A stretch of DNA of 64,000 bases from Candidatus Nitrosymbiomonas proteolyticus. Lineage in GTDB: Bacteria > Armatimonadota > Fimbriimonadia > Fimbriimonadales > Fimbriimonadaceae. Location of the stretch: the NCBI GenBank assembly GCA_017347465.1, contig AP021858.1:310001-374000 (forward strand), given 5' to 3'. Below the pieces are notes generated by a model that had not been told where the DNA came from, did not search any database, and was given only the letters and a program-made list of their open reading frames with translations. Of this stretch, positions 32,015-42,368 are shown in pieces; position 1 is the first letter of the stretch, and the number at the start of each line of letters is the position of its first letter. Made by a program: the position numbers and the translations under genes.

Positions 32015-33364
32015 ATGCGGAGAAAGAGCGGAAGCGGGATCGGGCCTGCCGTAAGGTTCAAGCGCAGGCTGGCACGAGCGTTTCTCGAGTTCGACCGCCT
32101 GGAGACTTCAGGCGGCCTCGTGCTACTCGGGTGCGCGCTCGTCGCCCTCGTGTGGGCTAACTCGATCTGGTCGGACTCCTATTTCGAGATCGCCTCGACC
32201 ACGATCGCCCTTCAGATCGGCTCGTTCCTGATCGACAAGCCTCTGATCTTGTGGATCAACGACGGCCTAATGGCTCTGTTTTTCTTCGTTGTCGGGCTCG
32301 AGATCAAGCGGGAACTGGTCGCAGGCGAGCTTTCGAGCGTGAAGAAGGCGGCCCTCCCTGCGGCAGCTGCGTTAGGAGGGGTCGTCGTGCCCGCCGCGAT
32401 TTACCTCGCGTTCAATGCGGGTACACCGTCGGAAAGGGGATGGGGAATCCCGATGGCCACCGACATCGCCTTCTCCTTGGGCGTCTTGGCTCTGCTCGGC
32501 AAGCGCGCGCCCTACGAATTGAAGGTGTTCCTCACGGCGCTGGCCATCGTCGACGATCTCATCGCCCTGCTGGTCATTGCGCTGTTTTACACCCACGACA
32601 TCAACCTGACCGCGCTCGGGTACGCCGCAGGCCTGATGGGCGTGCTCACGATGCTCAACCTGGCCCAAGTACGAAACCTTGTCCCGTACGTGTTGCTGGG
32701 GCTCGTGTTGTGGGTGCTGATTCTGAAGTCGGGAGTCCATGCTACGATCGCGGGAGTTCTGGTGGCGTTCGCCGTCCCGGTCCGCAATGTGGTGGACTCA
32801 CGGAAGTTCGTCGAAGACAGCCTCCACGCGATCGAGACCTTCAAGGCCTCCGAGACCGGGACCTACAACGACCTCCCGTCCGAGGGGCAGGTCGATGCGA
32901 TTCACGATCTTTCGCGCCTTGCTTATAGCGTACAGTCCCCCCTCATTCGGGCAGAGTTGATGATTCACCCGTGGACGACGTACTTCGTGGTGCCCGTGTT
33001 TGGCCTCATGAACGCCGGGATCGAATTGCACGGGTCCGTTCATCAGGCGCTCTTGGAGCGGACGACCCTCGGCGTGATCCTCGGCCTCGTCATCGGAAAG
33101 CCGGTCGGCATCTTTCTCGCTTCTTGGCTGGGCGTGAAGCTCAAACTGGTTCAGATGCCGCGCAACTTCACCTACGGAATCGTTTTGGGCGCCGGAGCGC
33201 TCGCCGGAATCGGCTTCACAATGTCGCTGTTCATAAGCGAACTCGCGTTCAACGACCCCGTCCTCCTCTATGACGCGAAGCTGGGCATCCTAACGGCTTC
33301 GGCGGTATCCGCGATCTTGGGGCTCCTCCTCCTCAAGCGCTTTCTGCGGAAGGCGGGTACGTAG
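32015..33364 (+). CDS. nhaA: Na+/H+ antiporter NhaA
   Basis: 449 residues with about twelve transmembrane segments. The ion-binding residues are visible: D150 in MATDIAFSLGVLALLG, and the D180-D181 pair in TALAIVDDLIALLVIALFY. LFFFVVGLEIKRELVAGEL and GKPVGIF are further family signatures. It exports sodium in exchange for protons at the inner membrane. The charged insertion around SETGTYNDLPSEGQVDAIHD (about residues 280-300) is longer than in the E. coli protein but common in other phyla. It stands alone between two unrelated units. Confidence 0.95.
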   Translation: MRRKSGSGIGPAVRFKRRLARAFLEFDRLETSGGLVLLGCALVALVWANSIWSDSYFEIASTTIALQIGSFLIDKPLILWINDGLMALFFFVVGLEIKRELVAGELSSVKKAALPAAAALGGVVVPAAIYLAFNAGTPSERGWGIPMATDIAFSLGVLALLGKRAPYELKVFLTALAIVDDLIALLVIALFYTHDINLTALGYAAGLMGVLTMLNLAQVRNLVPYVLLGLVLWVLILKSGVHATIAGVLVAFAVPVRNVVDSRKFVEDSLHAIETFKASETGTYNDLPSEGQVDAIHDLSRLAYSVQSPLIRAELMIHPWTTYFVVPVFGLMNAGIELHGSVHQALLERTTLGVILGLVIGKPVGIFLASWLGVKLKLVQMPRNFTYGIVLGAGALAGIGFTMSLFISELAFNDPVLLYDAKLGILTASAVSAILGLLLLKRFLRKAGT

Positions 33365-33409
33365 TCGGGAGCCAAGCGCGCCGAGCCTCCCAACGAGTAC
33401 ATTCAACCC

Positions 33410-34555
33410 ATGCGCTTTGAGACCAAGGCCATACGCGTCGGGCAAGACCCAGACCCCGCGTCTGGGGCCGTCATTCCGCCGATCGTCCAATCGGCGACCT
33501 TCGCCTGGGAGAGCCTCGATAGCCCCCCGAAGTTCGATTACACGCGGGTTCACAACCCCGTGCGCGATGCCCTCGAACAAGTGGTCGCTTCACTCGAAGG
33601 CGGCTCGCGAGCGGTCTGCGTCAGCAGTGGTATGGCCGCGATCTCATCGGTGTTGGGGCAGCTCAACGCGGGCGATCACCTGCTGATGGCGAATGACATC
33701 TACGGCGGAACCCATCGCTTGGTCCATAAGCTCTTGCCGCAATACGGCGTTCGGTGCACCGAGTTCGACGCCTCTGACCCCTCGGACATCGCGCAAAAGG
33801 CCGAAAGTTCGACGCGAATGCTGATCTTTGAGACCCCGACCAACCCGACGCTCAGGGTCATGGACATCGCGGAGATCGCCTCTGAGTGCCGACGGCTCGG
33901 GTTCACTTCAGTCATCGACAACACTTTCGCCTCGCCTTACCTGCAGAACCCGCTCGCGCTCGGTTGCGACGTGGTGGTGCATTCGACCACGAAGTACCTG
34001 GGCGGGCATAGCGACATCATCGGCGGCGCAGTCGTGACGAATAACAACGAACTTGCGGATCGCGCCTTCGAATGGGCCAAGACCGTGGGGACGTCTCCCA
34101 GCCCCTTCGACTGCTGGCTGACCTTGCGGGGAGTTAAGACCCTCGCCGTCCGGATGGACCGGCATTGCCGCAACGCCCAAGCGGTGGCCGAAGCGCTCGA
34201 ACGCCATCCCCGAGTCTCGCGGGTCCATTATCCGGGGCTGTCAAGCCACCCCTCTCACGAGGTCGCCAAGCGGCAGATGAGGGGGTTCGGGGGGATGGTG
34301 TCGTTCGAGGTGAACGGAACGGCGGACGAAGCCAAGCGAGTCGCCGAGTCGACCCGGTTGTTCCTGCTTGCTGAGAGCCTAGGAGGGGTCGAGTCCTTGA
34401 TCGGATACCCGCCCGCGATGTCCCACGCCGCCATGACCGAGGACCAGCGCATCGCTTCGGGCATTCCGCCGACTCTGATCCGGCTCAGCATCGGAATCGA
34501 GAACGTCGAGGACCTCATCGAAGACCTCGCGCAAGCCCTCGAATCCACGGCCTAG
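33410..34555 (+). CDS. PLP-dependent trans-sulfuration enzyme (cystathionine gamma-synthase/lyase family)
   Basis: 381 residues. YTRVHNP binds the cofactor phosphate, DNTFASPYLQNPL holds the PLP-nitrogen aspartate (D170), and HSTTKYLGGHSDIIGG carries the Schiff-base lysine K195. SLGGVESLIGYPPAMSH is the C-terminal substrate-binding motif. The family includes cystathionine gamma-synthase, gamma-lyase, beta-lyase and O-acetylhomoserine sulfhydrylase; SLGGVE with the short N-terminus favours a cystathionine gamma-synthase or -lyase. No methionine genes flank it. Confidence 0.9.
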   Translation: MRFETKAIRVGQDPDPASGAVIPPIVQSATFAWESLDSPPKFDYTRVHNPVRDALEQVVASLEGGSRAVCVSSGMAAISSVLGQLNAGDHLLMANDIYGGTHRLVHKLLPQYGVRCTEFDASDPSDIAQKAESSTRMLIFETPTNPTLRVMDIAEIASECRRLGFTSVIDNTFASPYLQNPLALGCDVVVHSTTKYLGGHSDIIGGAVVTNNNELADRAFEWAKTVGTSPSPFDCWLTLRGVKTLAVRMDRHCRNAQAVAEALERHPRVSRVHYPGLSSHPSHEVAKRQMRGFGGMVSFEVNGTADEAKRVAESTRLFLLAESLGGVESLIGYPPAMSHAAMTEDQRIASGIPPTLIRLSIGIENVEDLIEDLAQALESTA

Positions 34556-34643
34556 CTGCTCGAAAAAATCGCTGCGAGCAAACGCCTTACGCAAGCGCAT
34601 AATACAGATGTCGGTCGCTCTCCTCAGTCGGGTCTAAAGGTGA

Positions 34644-36803
34644 ATGATGCTCACACTGGCGCTCTGGGTTGCCTTGGTCGGAAGCCCCTCTTGGTCGGCT
34701 AGACCGGAACCCTCTCAACAACTGCAATTCCGCTTTGAGGTCGCCCCGGCCAAGCGGGTGTTCGCTCGCCTCTCCGAGACGCTCGGCGAGAATCACGAAG
34801 CTGCGCCGGGCGTCGCAGACGATCTGTTGTTCCTCGACATCAAGGGCGCTTCTGCCGAAGAGATCCGATCCCGAATCGCCTGGGCTCTCTCCGCTTCGTG
34901 GTCGAAGGAGGAAGCGGGATGGGTACTGCGGAGGTCCGCTCGCCAGTCGGAAGAAGAGTGGGAGCGCATGCTCAAGCAGCGTGAGCAGGGCCTCAAGAAC
35001 GCGTTCGCCAAGTTCGAATTGCAGGCGGGTTTGCCGCAGTTCTCCGAAAGCGACGCCGAAGCCCTCATCGCCCGCATCCAGTCGGAAGCACAGCGCCCTC
35101 GAACCGAATACCGGGCCCGCTATGAAGCCCGAATGAGCATCTCGCGGCAGCTCCCGGAGGGCAGGCTTTCGCAACGCTTGATGGCGGCCTTCGATCCGGC
35201 GGTTTTCAACGCGCTGCCCCTCAACGAAGCGACCGTGCTTTCGTCTCAGCCCAACTCGATGCAGCGCCGCCTGCCTTTTTCGGTCGCCCAAGCGCTCGAT
35301 GCCTTTCAGAAGGAGTATTCGGTGTGGCAGAAGGCGCTCGCCTCTCTCCCCGAACCCGACGAAGAAGACGAAGAAGCGATGGCGCAGACTTACAACCCGA
35401 TGGGCAGCTTCCTCATGAAAAGGCCCGCTCTCAATCGGCCCCTCGCGAAGGTGAACGTCGTCGTCGAGAACTACGCGGACTCGATCCAGCTTGGCATCCA
35501 GATCCTCGATGGGGATCAAAACGTGATCGCCGATGAGTGGGAAAGCGTGACCCTGATGGACCCCTTCTACGAAGAGATGGTCAGCGGCGGGGATTTGGCC
35601 GGGAGCGGAGAGAAGTTCGTCTTTGGCGAGAACTCCAAGAACCTGATCGATCACATGTCCCACGAATGGCGCCAGATGGAGGAAGACGAACCCACGCCTG
35701 CCCCGCCGCTCAGTCCCGAAGTTCGGCAGATGCTGTTGCGCCCGGAGTCGAACGACCCCGCTTCCTGGCTCCTAACGGAGGTGCTCACCGGCTACTCGAA
35801 GTTCTTGGACAAGAACGTTGTGATCGCCCCACGGGACCTCTTCTACATGTGCCTAGTGCTGACAGCGGAATCCGGGATCAACCCTCAAGTCTGCGAGAGG
35901 ATCGTCCTTAGCCCCTCGCTTTTCGAGCGAGCGACAGAAGGGGAGTGGCTCCAAGCGCGCCTTTGGAATGCTCCGCTCGTGCGAAAACACCGAACCTCCC
36001 GAACGGCGTTCGGAAAGGCGCTGCGGGCCGCAGATGGCCTTGGCTACCCGACCGCGGACATCCTCAGCGAGTTTGCCACGGCCAATCCGGTCCCCGACCC
36101 CGCCGACTACCTCTCGTCCGAATGGATCCCCAGCCTGCTGCAGCCCGAAATGAGCGACACATGGGATCAGGTCAGCTACGACAACGCGGTCTTGCGCCTG
36201 TTCGGTTCGCTGACCCCCGCGCAGCGCAGCCGGATGGCGGCGGCCCCCGTTTCGCTCGGTTCGCTTTCTCCGCAGCAAAGGCAACTGATCACTCGCGCGG
36301 TCTTCGCCGAGAGGGAGTTGATGCCTTTCGTCGACGAGGAAATCGACATCGAGTTAGCCGAGTCTGAGGAGGGCCAGTTTTGGCGTACGGACGAGCCCAC
36401 GGAGCTGTTCCCTACCGGGTTGCCCTCGGAAGGCACGGTGCAACTCGAGGTGGAGACCCTCTCCGGGGCGATGGTGTCCTATGGCGGCGAAGGTTCGAGG
36501 TCGTTCATGTCTGCCGAAGACCTCGCCTATTACGAGCTTCTGCGCACCGATCCCAAGTTCCGCGAGGAGATGGAGGACGAGCCGGTCGAACTCGGGCCGA
36601 TGTGGGTGGCGAGGCAGCACACCTTCGAATTCTCCTTCGTCTTCGGCGTGAACGTCACCGGATCGCTCTCGTTCGACGTGACCGAATTCGATAAGCGGGA
36701 CATTCCGAGCATCGCTCAGCTCCCTGCGGCGATCCTCCAAGAAATCCGCGTCCACATGCAGAACTTGAAATCGGGCGCGATTCCGCCCCGGCCTCAAAGG
36801 TAA
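34644..36803 (+). CDS. Large secreted protein of unknown function
   Basis: 719 residues from ATG 34644 with a short signal peptide (MMLTLALWVALVGSPSWSA). The first 80 residues (LQFRFEVAPAKRVFARLSETLG) look like the STN-type short domain found at the start of secretins and some sensors, but this is weak. The remainder is Glu/Pro-rich and helical, without a recognised domain, and ends with a beta-rich segment (HTFEFSFVFGVNVTGSLSFDVTEF). The companion ThuA-like gene starts 12 bp later. I do not recognise the family. Confidence 0.7.
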   Translation: MMLTLALWVALVGSPSWSARPEPSQQLQFRFEVAPAKRVFARLSETLGENHEAAPGVADDLLFLDIKGASAEEIRSRIAWALSASWSKEEAGWVLRRSARQSEEEWERMLKQREQGLKNAFAKFELQAGLPQFSESDAEALIARIQSEAQRPRTEYRARYEARMSISRQLPEGRLSQRLMAAFDPAVFNALPLNEATVLSSQPNSMQRRLPFSVAQALDAFQKEYSVWQKALASLPEPDEEDEEAMAQTYNPMGSFLMKRPALNRPLAKVNVVVENYADSIQLGIQILDGDQNVIADEWESVTLMDPFYEEMVSGGDLAGSGEKFVFGENSKNLIDHMSHEWRQMEEDEPTPAPPLSPEVRQMLLRPESNDPASWLLTEVLTGYSKFLDKNVVIAPRDLFYMCLVLTAESGINPQVCERIVLSPSLFERATEGEWLQARLWNAPLVRKHRTSRTAFGKALRAADGLGYPTADILSEFATANPVPDPADYLSSEWIPSLLQPEMSDTWDQVSYDNAVLRLFGSLTPAQRSRMAAAPVSLGSLSPQQRQLITRAVFAERELMPFVDEEIDIELAESEEGQFWRTDEPTELFPTGLPSEGTVQLEVETLSGAMVSYGGEGSRSFMSAEDLAYYELLRTDPKFREEMEDEPVELGPMWVARQHTFEFSFVFGVNVTGSLSFDVTEFDKRDIPSIAQLPAAILQEIRVHMQNLKSGAIPPRPQR

Positions 36804-36815
36804 TCTCCTGCGCCA

Positions 36816-37496
36816 GTGATAAGGCGAGCGCTGATCGTTTGGGGCGGATGGGAGGGCCATGAGCCGGAGCCCGTCGCAAGGCTCTTTGAAGACCTCCTCG
36901 TGGGCGAGGGCTTCCAGGTCGAACTGGCGGACTCACTGGCCCGACTCGAGGACGCCGACTTCCTCCAGCGCCTGGGCTTGATCGTGCCCATCGTTACGAT
37001 GAGCCGGATCGAGCCCGCTCAAACCCAAGGGGTCTCGCGAGCGGTGGCTGAATTTGGGGTCGGACTTGCGGGTTGCCACGGCGGAATGTGCGACTCTTTT
37101 CGAGAGGATACGGACTGGCAATTCATGACCGGCGGGCAATGGGTGGCCCACCCAGGAAACGACAACGTTCGCTACCGAATCAGGATCGACCGCGGCCAGC
37201 CTCATGAAATCACCGAATCCATCGGAGATTTCGACGTCGTTTCGGAGCAGTACTACCTTCACGTCGATCCGGGCAACACCGTTCTGGCCTATACGGACTT
37301 TCCCCACCCCGATCACCCGGGCGCCCACAGCGGCAACCCCTGCAAGATGCCCCAGGTCTGGACGAAGAATTGGGGGCGCGGAAAGGTGTTTTATTCGGCG
37401 CTCGGACACTCGCGAGCCGTCCTGGAAGAGCCGCTGCCAAAGGAACTGATGCGGCGCGGATTCCTATGGGCGACCCGTCGCGACGAGGGATTCTAG
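36816..37496 (+). CDS. ThuA-like (trehalose utilisation family) protein
   Basis: 226 residues from GTG 36816. The fold is class I glutamine-amidotransferase-like: IVWGGWEGHEPEPVARLFEDLL at the start, VGLAGCHGGMCDSF in the nucleophile-elbow position, and HPGAHSGNPCKMPQVWTKNWGRGKVFYSALGHS, the signature of the ThuA family. These proteins act in sugar metabolism; the exact reaction is unresolved. No signal peptide. The stop is 1 bp from that of the convergent glutamate dehydrogenase gene. Confidence 0.87.
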   Translation: MIRRALIVWGGWEGHEPEPVARLFEDLLVGEGFQVELADSLARLEDADFLQRLGLIVPIVTMSRIEPAQTQGVSRAVAEFGVGLAGCHGGMCDSFREDTDWQFMTGGQWVAHPGNDNVRYRIRIDRGQPHEITESIGDFDVVSEQYYLHVDPGNTVLAYTDFPHPDHPGAHSGNPCKMPQVWTKNWGRGKVFYSALGHSRAVLEEPLPKELMRRGFLWATRRDEGF

Positions 37497-37497
37497 G

Positions 37498-38763
37498 CTA
37501 CTTCCGAGCTAGAGTGCTTCGGCTGATCCAACCCCGATCGATGCAGGCCCGAGCCACCCGCTCCACCGCAACGGCGTAGGCAGCCAGCCGGGGATGGACG
37601 TTCAACGATTGGCGTTTCTCCTCCACCGTGTGAAACGCTTCCGTCATGCGCTCATCGAGCCTCCAATGCACCTGCTCCAGCTTCCAACGGTCGAGGTTGA
37701 GGTTCTGCACCTGCTCGAAGTAGCTCACCGTGACCCCACCGGCGTTGCAGAGGAAGTCGGGAATCACCCTCACTCCCCGAGCGTGAAGGATCGGGTCGGC
37801 TTCCGGAGTGGTGGGCCCATTCGCGAGTTCGGCGACGATCTTGGCGCGAATCCGCTCGGCGTTGCCGGAGTGGATCACGTTTTCCAGCGCGGCAGGGATC
37901 AGCACGTCCGTTTCGAGTTCGAGCAGGTCCTCAGGCTCCACGCGGGTTGCGCCAGCGAGCCCGACAACGGAACCTGTGGCGTCTTTGTGCTCCTGCGCCG
38001 CCTGTGCGTCGATCCCGTCGGCGGAGTGGATCGCCCCTCGCGAATCGCTGATCGCAATGACCTTGGTTCCAAACAACTGCTCGATCAGCTTGTGCGCGAA
38101 TGCGCCCGCATTGCCGTAGCCTTGAATCACGGCCGTGGCCTGGCTCAAATCCAGACCGAGATTCGAGGCCGCCTCCCGGATTGTGTACATGCCCCCTCGC
38201 GCGGTCGCATCGTCCCTCCCCAGAGAACCGCCCAAGTGAACCGGCTTCCCCGTAATCACTCCCGGCCGGTGGCGGCCCCGAATCGTCGCGAACTCGTCCA
38301 TCATCCAAGCCATGACTTGAGGGTTCGTGTACACGTCGGGCGCAGGAACGTCCACGTCGTCGTCGATGTACTTCGCGATCGCCCGAATGAAGCCCCGGCT
38401 GACGCGCTCGAGTTCGCCTTCCGAAAGCTGCTTCGGGTTGCAGATCACGCCCCCCTTCCCGCCGCCCAAAGGCAGGTCCACCAACGCCGTCTTCCAGGTC
38501 ATCCATGCCGCGAGCGCCCGTACGGTGTCGACCGTTTCTTCCGGGTGGAAGCGGAGTCCTCCCTTGCAGGGCCCGAGCGCATGGTTGTATTGCACTCGAA
38601 AACCGGTAAATACACGGGTGGAGTCGTCGTCCATTCTGACGGGGAAACGAACGACGTGCTCGCGCATCGGCTCGCGGAGGAGCGAGTGAATCTCAGGGGG
38701 CAGATGAAGGAGAGCGGCCACCTCATCGAGTTGGGTTTGAGCCGCCAAAAAGAGGTTCGACAT
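37498..38763 (-). CDS. Glutamate dehydrogenase (Glu/Leu/Phe/Val family)
   Basis: 421 residues from ATG 38763 ([14 protein letters not shown]); a TTG 12 bp upstream is an alternative. [25 protein letters not shown] and [10 protein letters not shown] carry the substrate and catalytic lysines, PAPDVYTN the catalytic aspartate, and [11 protein letters not shown] the dinucleotide-binding turn. It converts glutamate to 2-oxoglutarate and ammonia, or the reverse. The length and the sequence GLRFHPEE are those of the hexameric short GDH class. It is divergent from the RNase J gene with 88 bp between. Confidence 0.93.
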   Translation of the reverse strand: MSNLFLAAQTQLDEVAALLHLPPEIHSLLREPMREHVVRFPVRMDDDSTRVFTGFRVQYNHALGPCKGGLRFHPEETVDTVRALAAWMTWKTALVDLPLGGGKGGVICNPKQLSEGELERVSRGFIRAIAKYIDDDVDVPAPDVYTNPQVMAWMMDEFATIRGRHRPGVITGKPVHLGGSLGRDDATARGGMYTIREAASNLGLDLSQATAVIQGYGNAGAFAHKLIEQLFGTKVIAISDSRGAIHSADGIDAQAAQEHKDATGSVVGLAGATRVEPEDLLELETDVLIPAALENVIHSGNAERIRAKIVAELANGPTTPEADPILHARGVRVIPDFLCNAGGVTVSYFEQVQNLNLDRWKLEQVHWRLDERMTEAFHTVEEKRQSLNVHPRLAAYAVAVERVARACIDRGWISRSTLARK

Positions 38764-38851
38764 ATCGCGAAACAATCCATTCGGCGGACGGCGCGCCGTT
38801 TCCTTCCGACTTTCGTTCGTTCAGGCCCCAGCAAGGGTACGCTCTGCGCGC

Positions 38852-40498
38852 ATGTCAACCGTCGAAGTGATTTCCCTGGGTGGAGTGGGCGAGATCGGCA
38901 AGAACTGCACCGTGGTCCGGCAGGGCGACGACATCGTAGTCCTCGACTGCGGACTTTCCTTTCCCAACGAGGAAATGCCGGGCGTCGACATCGTGATCCC
39001 TGACTTCACCTACCTCATCGAAAACGCGGCTCACGTCCGAGGCGTGTTCCTGACTCACGCCCATGAGGACCACGTCGGCGCGCTGCCCTACCTGCTGCAG
39101 CACATCGACGTGCCCATTCATGCCTCCGAGTTCACCTTGGCGCTGATGAAGCCCAAGCTCGACGAACAGTTGCCCAAAAGGAAGCTCGACCTCCGCCCCT
39201 TTCAGTTCGGCGACATCCTCGAAGCCGGGGCGCTCAGCGTCGAGCCCATTCGCGTAACCCACTCGATCCCGGAAAACGCCTCGTTCGCCGTGCGCACCGT
39301 CCACGGCATCGTGCTGCTCACCGGAGATTTCAAGTTCGATTTCACCCCCGTTGACGGCAAGCTGAGCAACGTCACGAGGTTCGGCGAACTCGCCAAAGAA
39401 GGCGTCGTTCTGCTGCTCAGCGACTCCACGAACGTCGACCGCAAGGGATGGGGGCCCAGCGAGAAGATCGTGGCAGACGGGCTGAGAAAGGTCTTCCTCG
39501 AAAGCCCTGGCAGGGTGCTGCTTACCACCTTTGCTTCGACGATCCATCGGATGCAACAGGTGTACGAGGTCGCCGCTCAAACGAACCGGAAGGTCGCGGT
39601 GGTCGGCCGCCGAATGGAGCAAAACGTCGAGACATGCTCCCGGCTCGGCTACATGAAGATTCCGCCTGGGACTCGAATCAGCCTCGAAGAGACGAAGAAC
39701 TACCCGAATGAGCAGTTGGCGATTCTGACCACGGGCAGCCAGGGAGAGCCTCTCTCAGCTCTGGTGCAAATGTCGAAGGGAACGTACGGGAGACTCCAGA
39801 TTCAGCAAGGCGACACCGTCATCTACTCCGCGAGGCCGATCCCCGGCAACGAAGCGGCCATTTGGCGAACCATCAACCGGTTGTTTCGGCAAGGGGCCCG
39901 AGTCGTCTATGGCGACGATCCGCCGGTTCACGTTAGCGGCCACGCCTACGAGGAGGAGCTCAAGCTGATGCTCAACCTCACGCGGCCCTACTACTTCGCG
40001 CCGGTCCACGGCGAACGCAGGCACCAGTACGATCTCGCGCGGCTTGCGTTCCAGATGGACTACCCCGAGCACAGGGTGTTCCTCCTCGATATCGGGGAGC
40101 GCCTGGTCGTCGAGGAGACCGACGCGAGGATCGAAGACCGGGTGCCTTGCGGAAGGGTTCTGGTAGATAATAGTGGCACTCCCGGCGTCACTGATGACGT
40201 TCTCCGCGACCGCAGCAATCTCTCGCGCGAAGGCGTGATCGCCGTCACGGTCGCGATCGACGTCGAAATGGGCGAGGTCGTGGGCGACCCGTATGTTCAG
40301 GTTCGGGGTGTCCATTCCAGCGAAGACGTGGGCAAAATGGTCGCAAAGGCGCTCGACGACTTGCTGGACAGCCTCAATGTGGACGACCTTCGGGACAGCG
40401 ACAAGGTGCGCCACCTGCTGGCGGAGGCGGCCCGCCGCGTCGTACAGCGGTCGATCCAAATGCGCCCGCTCGTCTTGCCGACGGTCGTCGAAGTGTAG
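38852..40498 (+). CDS. rnj: Ribonuclease J
   Basis: 548 residues. The metallo-beta-lactamase core has LTHAHEDHVGALPY (H69, H71, D73, H74), VTHSIPENASFAV, TGDFKFD and LLSDSTNVDRKG. The beta-CASP motif and the C-terminal VHVSGHAYEEELKLML and PVHGERRH complete the site. The enzyme has endo- and 5'-exonuclease activity in mRNA decay and rRNA maturation. It is the typical replacement for RNase E in many phyla. It opens a run of plus-strand genes ahead of ftsE. Confidence 0.95.
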   Translation: MSTVEVISLGGVGEIGKNCTVVRQGDDIVVLDCGLSFPNEEMPGVDIVIPDFTYLIENAAHVRGVFLTHAHEDHVGALPYLLQHIDVPIHASEFTLALMKPKLDEQLPKRKLDLRPFQFGDILEAGALSVEPIRVTHSIPENASFAVRTVHGIVLLTGDFKFDFTPVDGKLSNVTRFGELAKEGVVLLLSDSTNVDRKGWGPSEKIVADGLRKVFLESPGRVLLTTFASTIHRMQQVYEVAAQTNRKVAVVGRRMEQNVETCSRLGYMKIPPGTRISLEETKNYPNEQLAILTTGSQGEPLSALVQMSKGTYGRLQIQQGDTVIYSARPIPGNEAAIWRTINRLFRQGARVVYGDDPPVHVSGHAYEEELKLMLNLTRPYYFAPVHGERRHQYDLARLAFQMDYPEHRVFLLDIGERLVVEETDARIEDRVPCGRVLVDNSGTPGVTDDVLRDRSNLSREGVIAVTVAIDVEMGEVVGDPYVQVRGVHSSEDVGKMVAKALDDLLDSLNVDDLRDSDKVRHLLAEAARRVVQRSIQMRPLVLPTVVEV

Positions 40499-40642
40499 GA
40501 GCCCGAAGGGAATCGAGTTGGGGGAAACTGCGCCCCGCCGAGCAGACGTATGCCAAACTGAGGGCGCAAAACGGCGCTCACCGTGGGGTTGGGCGTTCGG
40601 GACGCCGATTTCGGCGCTCGTAGCGATTGGAGAACAGGGAAG

Positions 40643-41491
40643 TTGAATCCGAAAGCCACCGAGCCTTATATCCGATACCAAGACGTGGTCGTTCGGTATT
40701 CGGACTACGTCGTCGGACTCAAAGGAGTGTCGCTGGATGTCCAGCGGGGCGAGTTCGTGTTCCTGACCGGAATCTCCGGTTCGGGCAAGAGCACGATGCT
40801 CAAGCTCCTTTCGCGGGAGGTGCGCGAGACCTCGGGCCGAGTCGCGTTCGACGGCAAAGACCTCTCCAGGGTTTCCGACCGAGACATCCCTTACCTCAGG
40901 CGCAAGATGGGGATCGTCCCCCAAGATTTCGGGCTCTTGCAGCAGAAACGTGTTTGGGAAAACATCAGCTACGCCATGAGGGCGGTGGGGGCGACCAAGC
41001 GAGAGGTGAGAACGCGGGTTCCTCAGATCCTCGACCGAGTGAACCTAGGGCAGCGCGGCGACGCGTTTCCGCACGAGCTCAGCGGCGGAGAACAGCAGCG
41101 CGTTGCGATCGCGCGCGCGCTCATCAACAGCCCCACCCTGCTCCTTGCCGACGAGCCCACGGGCAATCTCGATCCCGACCACAGTTGGGAAATCGTCGAA
41201 CTCCTTCTCCAACTCAACCTGAAGGGCACGACCGTGCTGGTCGCCAGTCACGATATGGCCATCGTCGAGAGGTGCCGCCAGCGGGTCGTCGAGCTTTCAG
41301 CCGGGCAGATCGTCTCGGATTCGGCGAGTCCTGGCCCGGTCCACGAGGTCGAAAACCCGGCTTCGGTGGCGAACCCGGAAGGCGGGATGGAGAGTCAGCC
41401 TTCGTTCGGTAGGCGCGACGTTCCGCCCGAAGAACTACTGGCCGGTGAAAGCGACCCTCCTGGCCTCGAATCGGAGGTGGAGCGTGCTTGA
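40643..41491 (+). CDS. ftsE: Cell-division ABC transporter ATP-binding protein FtsE
   Basis: 282 residues from TTG 40643 ([19 protein letters not shown]), with GGAG 10 nt upstream; the frame is open to GTG 40583. Walker A is GISGSGKST, the ABC signature [15 protein letters not shown], Walker [13 protein letters not shown], and the His switch ASHD. A Pro/Glu-rich C-terminal tail of about 50 residues is extra to the usual 220-residue FtsE. With FtsX it controls periplasmic peptidoglycan hydrolysis at the septum. It overlaps ftsX by 8 bp. Confidence 0.9.
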   Translation: MNPKATEPYIRYQDVVVRYSDYVVGLKGVSLDVQRGEFVFLTGISGSGKSTMLKLLSREVRETSGRVAFDGKDLSRVSDRDIPYLRRKMGIVPQDFGLLQQKRVWENISYAMRAVGATKREVRTRVPQILDRVNLGQRGDAFPHELSGGEQQRVAIARALINSPTLLLADEPTGNLDPDHSWEIVELLLQLNLKGTTVLVASHDMAIVERCRQRVVELSAGQIVSDSASPGPVHEVENPASVANPEGGMESQPSFGRRDVPPEELLAGESDPPGLESEVERA

Positions 41492-42368
41492 CCGGATCGA
41501 ATTCCTCCTGGGCGAGACGTTCGTCGCCCTGCGGCGCAACGGCCTCATGACCGTCGCAGCCGTCAGCACGGCGACTGTCGCGCTGTTCTTGATCGGCGGC
41601 CTCGGCTTTCTCTATCTCAAGCTGTACGAATACGCGAACAGCATCCCCAGCAGGTTCGAGATGCGGGCGTTTTTCAAGACCGGCACGACGTATGACGAGA
41701 TTCGGAAGACTGCGGAGGCGGCTCGCAAAATCGAGGGGGTGGCGCTCGTGCAATGGATCCCGCGCGACAAGGCCTGGGAAAAGCAGCGCCAGCAGTACCC
41801 CGAACTCACCGAAGGCATCGAAAACCCTCTGCCGGACGCGCTGAAAATCAAGGTCGACGACCTCTCCAAGACCGAATCGGTCGCTGCCGCGGTGAGTGCG
41901 ATCCCCACGATCGAGACCGGGGGCGTGAAGTATCTGGATGACCTCGTTCGGCAACTCGACGACATGATGCGGATGGTGCGGCTCCTGGGCCTCTTTTTGG
42001 GCGGGTTGAGCATCATCACGTCGGGCATTCTCATCTCCAACGCGATCCAGATGACGATTCATTCGCGGCGCAGGGAGATCAAGATCATGCAACTCGTGGG
42101 CGCGGCTCACCGCACGATCCAGATTCCGTTGGTTCTCGAAGGAGTGGTTCAAGGGATGGTAGGCGGCGTCCTCGCGACTTTGCTGCTTTGGGCCTCTCAC
42201 GGCGCGATCGTTCGGATGCTCGATCAGTTCAGCACCGTGAGCGAGCCGGGACCGTTCCCGCTCAGCGCCATGTTTGCGGTCTTGCTGGCCGCCGGTGGCG
42301 TGTGCGGGTTTGTTTTTTCGGGCATCGCGGCAAGATCTCCGCTAAAATACGGAGGGGCAAGAGCATGA
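41484..42368 (+). CDS. ftsX: Cell-division protein FtsX
   Basis: 294 residues from GTG 41484, which sits within the ftsE end and follows GGAGGTGG. Four transmembrane helices: TVAAVSTATVALFLIGGLGFLY near residue 30, then a periplasmic domain of about 115 residues (FKTGTTYDEIRKTAEAARKI, WIPRDKAWEKQ), and three C-terminal helices with the MacB/FtsX motif MTIHSRRREIKIMQLVGA. The large extracytoplasmic loop is the docking site for hydrolase activators. Its stop overlaps the next start as ATGA. Confidence 0.92.
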   Translation: MLDRIEFLLGETFVALRRNGLMTVAAVSTATVALFLIGGLGFLYLKLYEYANSIPSRFEMRAFFKTGTTYDEIRKTAEAARKIEGVALVQWIPRDKAWEKQRQQYPELTEGIENPLPDALKIKVDDLSKTESVAAAVSAIPTIETGGVKYLDDLVRQLDDMMRMVRLLGLFLGGLSIITSGILISNAIQMTIHSRRREIKIMQLVGAAHRTIQIPLVLEGVVQGMVGGVLATLLLWASHGAIVRMLDQFSTVSEPGPFPLSAMFAVLLAAGGVCGFVFSGIAARSPLKYGGARA

